From Nilaparvata lugens (lineage: Eukaryota; Arthropoda; Insecta; Hemiptera; Delphacidae), in NCBI RefSeq assembly GCF_014356525.2, contig NC_052506.1:20363916-20427915 (forward strand): a stretch of 64,000 nucleotides of DNA, given 5' to 3'. Below, in pieces: positions 11,931 to 25,200 of this stretch (the first letter of the stretch is position 1; each line of letters opens with the position of its first letter). The notes beneath the pieces are model-generated. The model saw only the letters and a program-made list of their open reading frames with translations. It was not told the DNA's origin and searched no databases. The position numbers and the translations under genes are program-made.

Positions 11931-14384
11931 CTTGAAATATCGTAGGACAGTGTTCTCAATGAGACATACACTGTAACATATTGAATTCATGTACATAGGC
12001 TTGATTGCCGAATAAGTACGAACAATTAAATGTTTTTAATTGCCGTAAAAGCTGAATAATAGCTACAAAAATAATATGAATGCACATTGAAATGTTTGAA
12101 TTAGAAATAGAGAACAATGTTGTCCAGTTTCGACACACTGTTAATTTTTTATGAACAATTATGCAATACATGAGTAAAAAAATGAAAATTGAATAAAAAG
12201 ATTTATGTAACCTGAGTTAAATTTTGAGGAAAGAGATGCGGCCAGGCAGACAGGCAAGGAATCCACGGTACCCCAAGGAACAGCACGTTCAGCAAGTGAC
12301 GACACGATGGCCATGCCATGACGAAAATGGAAGCATCAAACACAGCATACAATTCCCCCAGATGGAATGTGAACAGGAACATGTAGAACTCCAAACAAAT
12401 AACTCGAATTCCAAGTTGTGGAATTTTTAGATTGATTTCCAAACGGTAGAGATGATGAAATTGAAAGTCTGAGTTTCAAGTGGTGAAGCCATGCTGCCAG
12501 AAAAAGGGCGAGAGACGCCAACACAACACAAATTATGGAACTTTGACAAAGTCTATCAGCGTAAATACACGAAGAAATTGATAAATAATTGAATCACAGT
12601 TGATGAATACATTTGAAGAATTAATTTGAAGGAATATTTCACATTTAAAACGTTCAGTAAACCAGATGAATTTGGATGAAGAGAAAGTACACCAGAAGCG
12701 GTGTGCACTCGCTGAAGAGAGAAGATGGAAAGACGAAAAAGCAAGCCAATGCCTTGCCAACAAAGGAGAAGCCGGAAATGCTTGATACATAAGCAATCGT
12801 TCGAGAAAATTTGATGAAAAAGTAGCAATTATCTTGAAAGTAAGATGCCTAAAGGACGATATAAAATACCAAAAATTGATTAATAAAAATATTAAAATTG
12901 AAACGACGAATAATATTAGAAAACACAATCTTGAATATGACTGTGACGTGTAACCGTGACTGTGACGTCACCGGACAATGCAAACGGACAAAATGACAAC
13001 AACATAGTAATGGAACGAGTATCAAAGTGGAACCGTTCCAATAAATGCTTTGTCAGATTTTACAAGCCTATTTTGCTGGTTCCAAAATTATTTTATCTGT
13101 TGTAAAGTCACTGCTGCCAGCCTGAACGACTTATAATTTAGTAATAATTAATATTGTATAAAATATTTCCTCCTTTTTTCCTTCCTCAACCCCTTTTAGT
13201 TCTTGATTAAATAAAGATTTGTTCTAATTCCAATTATTATTTTTATTATAATTTCTCATTATGATTGTAATCCTTTTATTTCATTTCTTGTATATTACTC
13301 TTGATTCATGACAAGCTATTTCATTTGATTTATTCTTAATTTTAATTTAACGTTGTGAATAATTTTGTTTTTATCTGGCACCTGCTAAAAAAACCCACGG
13401 GTTTAGCAGGACCCAACAATGTAAAAATGTTTTTTTAATAAAATTGACTGATTGATTGAACCAATTTCAAAGTTTTTTTTGTTTCACGTGTCTTGAAAAA
13501 AATACAGGGAGTCGAATGAAGCTCAGATTAGTTTCAAAGAAAAACTTCAATGCTTTCGTATACGACTCATCATCCAAAACAGTCATTGAATTTAGAATAA
13601 TTTCTATATTTTTATAATATATAGATTACTTAAAAATAAATATTAAGATTCCCGGTTCACTCTAGTCAGTCGAGTGCAAACTACCCTAAGCTCCAATCAT
13701 GTCCTTCTGTGGAGAAATTTCAGCTTAAATTTAATCCAGATTCAAGGGCTCAAGATTTATGGCATGCGAGAATCTTTTAATCCCGAGAAAGGCAATAGTA
13801 AAACCGGCAATAAAAAGTTCGTAAAAAATCACTTGTCTCACAGATGAATTGAATACAAGCGGAAGGTTTCAATTTATTTTTGTGTGCGCTGATGAAAAAC
13901 GTTGTAGTTTTTCAAGTACATAATTATATCACTTGAAAATTTCAAACAGAAATTGAAGCTAAATAATAGGCATTTTTACAGTCAAGATTGGTCAAATTGT
14001 GGTTAATGACCAATATGTGATAGAATAGCCTAGATAAGAATTCAAAAACCCAGCTTTAGCCTCATAGATGATGTGAATCCGAGACTTTTGCCTTGGCAAT
14101 AAGAAGCTCGTATGAAATCACTTGTCACCATAGATAGAACTTGTATTGGAAAAAATTGATGATAGAGGATGATATGGGATTGACTTTAACCATGTTGATT
14201 GAAATATTTTTCTGCTTAGATTCTGGTTAATTATAATCAACTATATATTCTATCAATTAAACAAAAAATCTACAAAATGTGAACGAGAGAATCAAAAACG
14301 TTGTGGAGATGAACCCATATTATTTCATGATGAACTATATATATTCAACGCATGAGTTTAAACAGATACCCACAACTCGCCTTT
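11931..14384. other. Non-coding, with remnants
   Basis: Nothing here could be assigned to a gene with confidence. A minus-strand frame at 12203-12442 looks hydrophobic (see findings). Around 12943-12975 is a repeat of 'gtgactgtgacgt' with a CRE-like TGACGTCA. At 13380-13465 is a small hairpin ('cctgctaaa...tttagcagg') followed by an 'aataaa..gactgattgattga' tail typical of a retroelement 3' end. Confidence 0.4.
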
Positions 14385-14560
14385 GCTGGCCAGGATAGCC
14401 GAGACTACTTTCTCATCAGTCTGCTAGCGCTACCTGGTCACGAGTTCGAATCCCGCCGGTAAGCTTGGATGTTTGATCATTAAATCACCTTGCACTCTTC
14501 ATTACACATTCACGAGCAGAAAACTCATGCGGTCATCAAAATAATCATATCTTATGCGGT
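14385..14560 (+). mobile_element. tRNA-derived SINE, diverged copy
   Basis: It begins 'ggccaggatagccgaga' and carries box B 'gagttcgaatcccgccggt'. Its body ('aaatcacc', 'ttacacattcacgagcag', 'atgcggtcatca') lines up with the SINE at 3083. The tRNA-like head is more complete than in the other copies but still lacks a paired acceptor stem. Confidence 0.7.
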
Positions 14561-15937
14561 ATATATATCATATCCTACTCATAAACTCTTCTCTGTAAAC
14601 CAAAATAAAATTCTAGTAGACACCGCACAAGAAAATTTGTTATACAGGATACAACATACAACACACAACACACTTATTGTTATTAAATAGATGATTGTGT
14701 CGTTGGTTTGTCTTAAAACTGTGGCGGTTTCCAAGAAGCTCTTTGCGTTTTTAGACTTGAGCTTCGATTTATATTTCAAGAAAATTAATATACTCCCTTC
14801 CATGTTTCCACCAAACTTGTTGTTCCTGGAACGCCAGAAAAACATATCAATTTTATGATCACATATTTCTGCCTATTGAAAGCTTGATTCGGAGAAGTAG
14901 CAAAAAATTGTAAATCATAGTCAGTGTTAAGTGGTTGCAAATGATAACAAACACTATTCCAATGGCCTCACTCCCGAATCGTCATGAAGAAATCCAAAAT
15001 TACTTCCTAAACAGATTACTTGGGGAGCTGGAGCGGCTTATGCACTTGTTCAGCGTCGTTATCACCCTCCTCTGATGATAATATAGGAAAATATGAGACA
15101 GATCAAGATACTTGTACGCATGTTGTATATAAAGCGAAGAGCCAGCAAGTGTTTTGAACTGCTCTGTTTTTCTTTTAATGCCCTCTCCAACTTCTCACAG
15201 CAGTATCTCTTTTTTATCGTTTCGCCGCTCTCTGGTGACAGTTTCTCTCCCTTCAATGATGCTGTCTCTCTCGATCCTACAAGCATTCTCCCTCTATCTT
15301 GCACGTCTTCTTCCTTCACCGTATTCAGATTCACTTCAACTTCGAAATTCATTCATACTAATGATATAACCTTGTTTACTTATATCCATTCGTAACAGGA
15401 AATAAATAACAAGTTTTCTGCTTGTTTCGAATGGTTAGAAGATAGAAAGAAGAGGGAAAAGTTTAGCGACTGTAACAATAATTCACTGACAAAAACGTTT
15501 TCAACTGCAGCTTGACGTTTCGGAGGGAAAAAGTTGACGTCTTGTTTCAGAAAATGTGTGAGCTCACTTCTTTCCTTTCTATCTTGTAACAACTCGTGTG
15601 CTGTTGCTGCTCTTGACAACAAAATACCAATAATTCAGTCTATCACACAGATTTTCTGTTAGGTCGCTAAAATCTCGGTAGTTCTGAGAAGTTGGATTAT
15701 TTTATCATTTTAAATTTTGTTTTCTGTTGAGGATAATGCTCACATGAGCTCCAGGCTTGGAGTAATGATAATAGGAGGATACTTCATGATAGACCAGTTA
15801 ATAAACGGAAAGAAAATGTTGTAATAACTATGATTTATATTCTTGAATGGAAAATTGAATCTCAGAATACACAAAAACAACGTAATAGGTGTAGAAGAAA
15901 ATATTTTTATATCTTTTTTCTATATAAATGATAACAA
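14561..15937. other. Non-coding, no gene recognised
   Basis: Overlapping open frames on both strands at 15062-15395 are not supported by any motif. The rest is AT-rich. Confidence 0.4.
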
Positions 15938-16000
15938 CTAACATGCAACATGCAACATGCAACATGCAACATGCAACATGCAACATGCAACATGCAACAT
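15938..16000. repeat. Heptamer satellite (ACATGCA)n
   Basis: About eight perfect tandem copies of the 7-mer 'acatgca' run without interruption and end at 'acatattgc'. Because 7 is not a multiple of 3, all frames read through it, giving repeated 'CCMLHVA' peptides on the minus strand. Confidence 0.95.
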
Positions 16001-17410
16001 ATTGCTTACAACATATAAACAACAATGACTAGTTTAGATTCATTGAAGAAGATCATATTAAAACATTCATCAATAGCATTGTGTATGAGTTTTATCAAGT
16101 TACTAGATTATTGACTTACCATGACAAGAGAATGACTTGACATGTACGATTTCACCACTCAAAGTTGAGAGTTCTTAATTTCTCAAATTTCAAAGTTTGT
16201 ATTGTTGTACTAACCAATGAAAAATATTTGCCCATTTTCTACAACTAGATAACTACTGAGTGCTTAATTTTCAGGTGCTCTTTTTATTGATTAACAGGGT
16301 TTAATTGTTTTTGATAACGGTGACCTCCCTATGGAAACAATGTACGAACCTATCAAATAATGTTATTTTTCTATTATTGGTTGATGAATTTACGAGTTTC
16401 AACAGGTTTGTGTAGTGTTGTATTGAACACTAGTTGTTTAGGGCAAAGAGAATTCAATGAACTCTTTGTGGAACATTATGGATGAGAAATTGGTTATGGG
16501 AGACCATTACCTTCGGAAATGATGGAATAAGAAAAGTTCATTACTCAATAAAATTAAAATATCGATCTTGAATCAAATCTTTAACCGAAGTTCATCAAAG
16601 TTTGTCGGGAAATATTCCCGACAAATAAAAAAAAATAATGAATAGACGACCCTCTTACAAATTCTCAATAGGATTGACCTTTGCATCTGTATTGAACAGA
16701 AGTTTAGCTCGAAAGTGAAAGTCACAAAAGATTCCCAACAAATTCACAAGATATAAAGCTGCAGTATTCGAGAGTCTCTTTTCAGGGTCATGCCTAATAA
16801 AGCAGTGAATATGGGCACTTTGAGTGGGAGTCTAATGGCTCAGCTCCAAGGTGATAAGCGCTCTGCATTGTTGCGTCCATGAATTATGCATGCATAGAAA
16901 AGTCTACTGAAGAAAATCTATGTAGTAATTCTATACAGAAGAGCTTTTCTATGTGCCACTTCAAAAGCAAGCTTTCATGAAGGAGCTCAAGTTTTCTCAT
17001 GTAACTTTTCCTTTGTTCCGTATTCATAATGGATTGTTCATAGGAAAATTATAATAATCTTAATGAATTTTGATACCTAGTGGTACTTCTGATAGGCTAT
17101 GAAAAATTTCCATCCCGAATTTCCTAGTTATGAGTTCTTCAAATATTTTCGTTTGAAGATATTCACACATTAAAAATTATTTTCCAATAAGTAGTCGCAG
17201 CGTATCTCTTGCTGAATCAACACAAAGACTTCCACAATAAACAACTGGAAACGTAACATCTACAATTTCAGATACGCAAGCAATAAAATAATATCCATCT
17301 ATAGTCTGTGTAACCCTTAGTTTGCAGCATTGTTCTTATAGAGTACAGTGCTGTAAGATATCATAGAGCCCAGAAAGCCTGTGAGGTGATTGTATAAGAG
17401 GAAGAGCAAA
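16001..17410. other. Non-coding, no gene recognised
   Basis: AT-rich DNA with short frames. A small perfect inverted repeat at about 16601-16625 ('gtcgggaaatattcccgac') stands out. No element or gene was recognised. Confidence 0.45.
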
Positions 17411-17639
17411 AAATCTGGTGGTGCGCACTCACACAACTTTCCTTGCCGTTATGAAAATTGATCACCTGACGCTAGTGTTCCCGCGCATCTCAAGTCTACT
17501 ATTCAAAGATTTGAGCCAGCTGGTGACAGGACAATAACGCTGGAGACACACGAGGTCTGCTATCTCTTCATAGTGAATCATTGCGACCTGAAAACTCTGA
17601 CACCAGACCTGAGCCAGCCAGGTCACTCGATATTATTAA

Positions 17640-17713
<74 letters not shown>

Positions 17714-18391
17714 TATTATTATTATTATTATAGTGAATCATTTAATAGAATCAACAGTTTGCAATTGGATAAATCACATTTTCTCGAATTTCGAGATTAT
17801 TTTTAATGTTAGGTGAAAATGTTACTGAACATTAATTGTAGAGATTCTCATGCTCAATCTTTTCCACTCGAAAGTTTTTGTTTTAATTGTATCTAAAGCC
17901 TGATAATTGAGAATCTGAAATCAAACTTTGCATAGATGGGGCAGTGCTCCTGAAATTTTTACAGATATGGGACTTGTTGCAGTTGATAGAGCTTATCAAA
18001 GACTTTTTAAGGTATGAATTTGATCAAAATCGTTGGAGCCGTTTTCGAGAAAATCGCAAAAAACCCTGTTTTTGACAACATTTTCGCCATTTCAGCCGCC
18101 ATCTTGAATTGCATTTGATTGAAATTGTTCGTGTCAGATTCTTATAGTGTAAGGACCTTAAGTTCCAAATTTCAAGTCATTCCGTTAATTGGGAGATGAG
18201 ATATCGTGTACACAGACGCACATACACTCATACACACACACACACACACACATACAGACCAATACCCAAAAACCACTTTTTTGGACTCAGGGGACCTTGA
18301 AACGTATAGAAAACATGAAATTGGGGTAGCTTAGATTTTTTTGGAAAGCAATACTTTTCTTACCTATGGTAATAGGGCAAGGAAAGTAAAA
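17411..18391. mobile_element. TIR element, copy A
   Basis: The left end 'ctcacacaactttccttgcc' and right end 'ggcaaggaaagtaaaa' carry a 12-bp inverted match (17436-17447 and 18376-18387). The right end also forms its own hairpin, because 'tactttccttacctat' pairs with 'atagggcaaggaaagta' around 18351-18387. It contains an (ATT)n tract (about 17632-17731), a CA microsatellite (about 18227-18252) and one copy of a roughly 160-bp internal module. No transposase is visible, so it is non-autonomous. Copy B is at 57196. Confidence 0.75.
17632..17731. repeat. (ATT)n microsatellite
   Basis: About 100 bp of nearly perfect ATT repeats lies inside TIR element copy A. The poly-Leu and poly-Tyr open frame spanning it is an artefact. 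Confidence 0.97.
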
Positions 18392-19089
18392 AGAGAACGT
18401 GAACCTTTTCAATGAAATCAGCATAAAAACGGCTACAGTGAGCTCCTATTATTATTTATTATATTGAAAACCTTAAAAACCTTTATTGAAAGCCTAATAT
18501 TGGCCATAAAGCCCCGTGTTGCGAACTATAGTCATTTTTCGCCTTAATTACTACATTCAAACAGAAACTGTTTCAACACCACACAATACTATCAGAGACC
18601 AATAATGCAATAAACGGTATCTTTTCTCTATGATACTATAAGATTTTTCAACTTTTCCACCTCTTTGGAAGTCTTTTTGAGATGTCTTTCTCTAAAATCT
18701 ATAAATAATAGAACAATCGATCGAATTAGAATGCATTTATGCTTGATGTATCGTTAACAGAAAGCTCAAAATATGTTTATGTTGCTTTTCATCATGACAC
18801 ACTATATAATAAATTTGTTGTAGCTCAGACACTGAGCACTGAAACACCTAATTTTCTTGAAGTATTGAGGAATGCATCCTCCTCAGGAGTGAAATACTCC
18901 AAGAAAAAAATTGTTTTTTTCAAATATTTACAAGTAACACAGTGTCTGAGCTACAACAAAGTCGAAATATGTTTGAAAAAAATGTTTTCTGTAGTTTTAG
19001 TGGTAGATTCTATCACACTGTTTAGTGGTGAAAAATGTGTAACATTAGTAGTGAGCTAGTACGATAAGGTTTTTTGTTGTTTGTTGCAG

Positions 19090-19225
19090 ACAGAGCAGTT
19101 TGCGATACTATGGGCGCTGTTTGGACTGATTGTTGTGGGCAACTCAGGCGTGCTGATAGCACTCAGATGTGGACACCGCCGAAAGTCAAGGATGAACTTC
19201 TTCATCATGCAGTTGGCTCTGGCTG
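19090..19225 (+). CDS. CCAP receptor exon: TM1
   Basis: It follows acceptor 'ttgttgcag' and encodes [16 protein letters not shown] to [11 protein letters not shown]. It ends in phase 1 at donor GTCAGT. The TM1 Asn (GNS) and the ICL1 motif RKSRMNFF are conserved in the family. The exon starts in phase 0, so the missing upstream exon must end on a codon boundary. Confidence 0.93.
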
Positions 19226-22200
19226 GTCAGTGCTCCATCTCTCTTGAAATTAATTGTGTCATTCTCCGAAATGAAATTATATACTGCAATACTGTAATAT
19301 AATACTGCAATATATACTGCTTAAACTGTACATAGGTATACTGCAATGTATAGTTGTGAACTTGTGGACGCCACTTGAAGAAAGCAGATGAGGCAGTGTT
19401 TATTTCATTTCATTACCAACTTCTTCTCAATAATAAATCCATGAACACATCTTCTTTTGGATCGCAAATCCATTTTTTCAAATAATACGAGTAAATTGCA
19501 ATATTAAACTGTATATTATACTGCAATGTATAGTTGTGGACTTGTGGAAGCCTCTTGAAGAAAACAGTTAAAGCAGTGCTTGTTCGATTTCATTACCAAC
19601 TCCTTCTCAATGAGAAATCCATGAACACATCTTCTTTTGGATCGCAAATCCATTTTTCCAATTAATACGAGTAGATTCAATTTTAATTGTTAGCAATATA
19701 ATGTGGAATCCATTTATCAATTTAGAATTCTCTGGATTACGAATCTATTTAAAACTATGAATCCAAAAACTATTGTTTATTATTTCTTTGTAAAAATATT
19801 TCTTTGGCAATAAATTCATTATAATTATCATTCATTGCTTATAGGATACGAATAATATTCATCAAGTCATTTTCAATTGCTATTAAATATGTGAAATTCA
19901 TTAATAAAATATAGCAATTATTCGTAATAATGTGAATTAAAGTCCAAGAAAACAATTTCAATAACATATTATTTGTGACTACAGATGAACTCATCGCTAA
20001 CTTTGTGAACCAAATCCTGTCTGTAATCCATGTTGATATTGTGATAGATATCTATATCGAATGAGAAGATTCAAACTGGCTCAACCATGTATTCATCACA
20101 GTGTCGAGAAAATAATCTCGCCAATATTGTTAATTAAACCAGTCAATGTCCCTGCCAATGCTTAACACTAGTCAATGTCCCTATCTGAGATTGTTAAAGT
20201 TGTAAAAACACAAAATTGCTCCTCCTATGAATGAATGAATGATTGTGACAATTTCAAGTCTTCTTATCAAATATGAGAACTCCATTCTTAAGTGTCTTGA
20301 TGTCAACTTTACGTTTATTGATCAGGATTCCAATTGAGTCTGTAGAGTGGCTACCCGGCTACACAAATCATGAGACGTCAATACCTTTCCACCACATCTC
20401 CTATTGAAGGGGGAAAATTCCCAATTAGTGAACTAATTTCAAACCAAGTTCCTCGAACTAAATTTCAAACTTCATATTACTATCGACAGAACTTTCACTC
20501 TAATTGAAATAATGCTCATGATTCAATTTTATATCATAGATGAGGCTGTGAAAGCTCGTTTTATGGAAGGAGTGTTCGCTTGTTTGTAAATCATTTTGAA
20601 AAAGTGGCTAGAAAAACAGACTAGTAGTTGGTTTACAGCGCTGTCGACTCGACTGGAGCTGATAGCTTATCGGTCGCGCAATGTATTAAGTGACCAGTGC
20701 CATGTTGTGGAGATAAGAGCGCTCTACATTCAATTCTCGCTTCTGCATAAACATTTATTCAAGTTGAGCTTTTCGCTACATGCAAAAATTTCCATACTTG
20801 CAAAAATGTAAATGCTCTCCATACAGACTTCATTTTCAGATCTTGTCGTTTTAAGCCTTTTTTTGTCATGTGACGATGTAAGCCTATTTTTTGCTCATTC
20901 ATAATTCTCAATTCTTCCATATTTTTTAGATCGAGAGTGTCTCATTCTCTCAATTATATATTTTTTTGATTCAATTATGATTCCCATAATAATTACCAAT
21001 TATCTCATGAAACAGTTACAGCCGCAAAAAAAGGAATGAAAATTAAGAAAAGAGTTGGAAAGATAATGTTTTTCAATTAGAATGCTTTAGAATACTGTAA
21101 TAAGATTTATGAATCAATAAAATGATACTCTATTGTTGTTACTTGCAAATTTTGTTACAGTGGATTACTCGGCGTTCACGTTGAAGAATACGCTTGATAT
21201 GACAAGAGAAAAACATGTTATTTCAAGACTAATTCGTTCCTATTCATTCCTTTTTAACATGACTTATTCAATTGCCTTATTTGAAAAATCCAATTGAATA
21301 CTCATCCATGACTGGATGAACAAGTAGGAATATACTTAATCAATATAATAATTTATTCATTGAATTTCAATATTGATTCTCTTCATAATGCATAATTCTG
21401 CAATATTGTGGTGCAATATCAGAATATGCTCTCCTTCCTCAAAAATGAAGCAGTATATGATGGAATTGTTCTGATTTTTGAGCAATGGGGTTTTCGGTAC
21501 AAATAATTTTTGCTGTACCGGAAAAGAACACTTAGTCGAGCACGCGATGAACAATTGGACTCTTGCCAGAAGACAATCGATGTTGAAATAGCCCCTAATG
21601 GTTTGTTGAAAAGGGAGCAGCTACTTGAAAAGAGCTTTTGTGCTCTTCTCAGTCTCATCTATCCAGATAAATTTTTTATCTATTTCCTATAGCATCCATG
21701 TATCTGTACACTTCATTCACAGTCCCATCAATTTCAAAAGGATCCATTCATCATACGATACTGGATACATTTTCAAAAATATCGGTGGATCCCAGCAAAT
21801 GAAATATTATTTCTAAATTCAATCCATCAATCAATTTATTGGAAATAAATATTGAGAGCTGCACATTTGAACCATTTATCACACAGCAGACATTGAATTA
21901 TCATTTGAATATCCTACCATTTCACCACTCGTGCAACTCTTGAAAAATGAGTTTTCACAGCTTTGACGTGATAAAATGAGTAGGCTAAACTCATAGGTGA
22001 TTTTTCATTGCTGTTCTCTCATATGGGTAGGATTAGCGTCACTTATCACCATTCGTATTCAAATTCATTTGATTAAATCAATCTCATTGAATGTTTTGTC
22101 TTTTCTGGACAAATAATTATTGTGGATTTCTTAGAGTAAGTTATTTGAAATATGTTATATAGAATATATATTATATATTCCATTGAGCTCAATCAAATAA

Positions 22201-25200
22201 TGAATGAACATGAAAATTGGATAAAGTAAAATTATATATTATTATGAATAAATACCTAGTCTATGAGAAGCATATACACTACATTTTGATATATTAATTC
22301 AAGAAATACGAACATGAAAACTCGTAATATACGAGTAAAATGTCCAACCAATAGATTCTTTCATTGCTCTTATACGAAGCAGTCCAATTATATGAGTATC
22401 ACTGACGTTGTAAGAAAATACCATCAATTCAACCTTGATCTTTTGTGGCACAGAGGAAATAAAATCTCAGTGAGCAAACTGTAAAGCGAGAGATGAGAGT
22501 TTGCATGATTTATGATCGCCATGAATGATTCCACTCTTTTTCTGACTTTCGAAGCCCGTTGTAATGTGGATAGTAAAAAACGTGGAAATCATTAAGACAG
22601 ATCGGCCTCGTAGTTTATCATCTCAATATGGAACAAATATTTTCTAGCTTAAAAATGAAAAATATGAATGCCGCTGCCGCCGGCACAATGTATCTGTTTT
22701 TCCAGAGCAATTAACGTTTGTTTCCCAGAAAAATAGCTGTGGCCAGAAGCCTCTCCTGTTCTATGAGATAGAGATGAAAATACCCGTCACCATTGAATCG
22801 ACCAACTTCTTCCATATTCGATTTTTAAAGGCATAAATTTGGAAAAGTTCATGATATTTTGAAGCACAAGAGTAGCATCAAGTTAAGTCTGTCCATTATC
22901 TACGGAACTTCATAGAACTTCGAATATCAATAGATAAAGTTATCAATAGATAAGTTCTCCATAGAACTTCGAGTTCTATGTATTTATTTATAGTTATTTG
23001 CTATAAATAGATCCTTTCCACTCGTTTAAAATGAGCTATGTCTTTATCAGCTTTATATTTTTGTTTTTAAACACTTTTCAGCCTTCAGACTGTGGAATAA
23101 CCATTCGTAGTATGACTCATTAATATCTTTCCCTGGTAGCATCACCATTTTAGTACGGTTAGCCTGAATATGTATCCATAGAAAAACAGCTTTTTAGATG
23201 TTTCTATTCTTTTAGCCAGTAGTATCTTCCTATTACCAGAATACAAGTCAAGGTACTCTTTTAAAAAGTACAGTTGGAAAAATAATTCTACTATTTTGAG
23301 CTGCACTTCATTCAGAATAATAATTTCCTTCAGATTGATGACAATGGTGTGGATTGTAGATGGTAGCTTATCATATCAAACTGGCAAGCTCAAAATAAAC
23401 CATAAAAGCATTTACCCTCAAACGATGAATTCAGCAATGAGACTGAAAAATCTATAAACTACCTGCCCTTGCAGACTCTGAATACCATTTGCTTGTTATG
23501 GAAAATTAATGAAAATTATTAATCAAATATGAATTGTTTCTATTTTAATAACTAGTACGCTTTTATCTTTTTTCAAGTTCGGTCATGTCATTGAAAGACA
23601 ATAAATTGGTATAAGATCATAAAACCCTCTAATCATAAATCATGAATAATTCTATGAATTTCGAAACTTCTCTTTGAAAACAAAGATAATCAACGAAAAA
23701 CTCATTATTATTGTACTAAAAAAAATGATTGCATGCTAGTGGCAAGACGGTAAGTAGTGCAATCTATACCATCCCGTAATAGTAGGAGATTCTAAATCTG
23801 ATGATAATGTGGAGTGCAGCTAAGAGCCGAACGTCTGGTGAGAGACAAGGTTTGCTTTGTGCAGTCTGAAGGGGATAGCGCTGAACGGGATGGTGCATAG
23901 GTCGAATTACATCAAACAATGTCAAGAGGTGGAGACAGATTGTTGGCCATTACATGATCTGGGATCGTGTTCCAAGATTGGGAACACCCTCCAGCGTCTG
24001 TCCTTCTGTCTAGTCATGTCTGGTGAGGGTAGCATTACAAACTACATCCTAGTTCACTTGCACTATCGCTTCCCTTTCTGAAACATTTGTTTCATCATTC
24101 TTGAGCTGAAACTGCAGTGCTCATCTGGCGACAGGAAGCTTTCAAAATATATTTATTGATTCATTCGTTCATTGAAACACAATAGCGAAATTAAGAATGT
24201 CAAAAATTTATAAAAATTGTACTATGATGACTTTAGTATTAGCCAATCAACCCGAAAATGGTTGCACTTTCAGGTAGTAGTGACAGTTATTGTAGTTAAC
24301 ATCGTACCCAATCTGATAAGATGCGAAGCTCATCTGATAACGGAATGGTTTCAAAATGTATGAACTTTAAAAAAATACCTTCTTAAAAAAATTCAATCAT
24401 CCGGAAATGGTTGCCCTTCCAGGAAGTAGTGACAGAGGTAGCAGTTTTAACATCGTATCCAATCACTCTGATCAGATGAGTATTGCACTCAGTATATCTG
24501 CTGGATGCTTGGGGCCGAATAGCTCACATCATACATAACTTGACAGTTATGAGTTTTAGTTGTTTGTAACATTTTTCTGGCGCTCAAGATTTTTATTGAC
24601 TATTCAGATATACTAGGCACTTATTTATAGCTTGATGATTAAGACTAAATAATTTAATATAATGATATTGTAATTGTCTATAAAACTATTGAATTTTCTA
24701 TGGAGATAATGTTTTTCAGATCTATGCGTGGGATTGCTGAGTGTCCTGACTGACATTATCTGGAGAAGCACAATAGCATGGAATGCTGGTAATACGGCCT
24801 GCAAGATAGTTAAATTTTCACAAGTAAGTTGTTGTACCCTAGAATCTTAATCTTTAATGAGAATTAATTGATGATGCAACAAATAATGTTCATTATTGTG
24901 AACATTCGTCGATTATTGAAACGAATGTTATCATTGATGAAGATTTAAATGAAGTATCATAATATTATAGTAATAAAATCACTATTAATGGATCTTTCAA
25001 AGTCCAAAGTTCTAGTTCTAACACTAGGTTGTCAAACCTTTTAGTGTGATAAACTAAGGAAGAATAATCATGAGAATAATTTAATTTTGATTTCAATCGA
25101 ATTTGGAAATAACATATTCCCCCAAATGAACTATTATTATGAGATTATGAAAATAATATTTTTGAAGGTCATAAGCAAATAATGAATGAAATAGATGATT

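Noticed and set aside
15938..16000. CRISPR-like or coding repeat
   Set aside because: There are no spacers; it is a simple 7-bp tandem repeat in a eukaryotic genome.
17573..17806. 77-codon frame with long poly-Leu and poly-Tyr
   Set aside because: Read-through of an (ATT)n microsatellite within a transposon copy.
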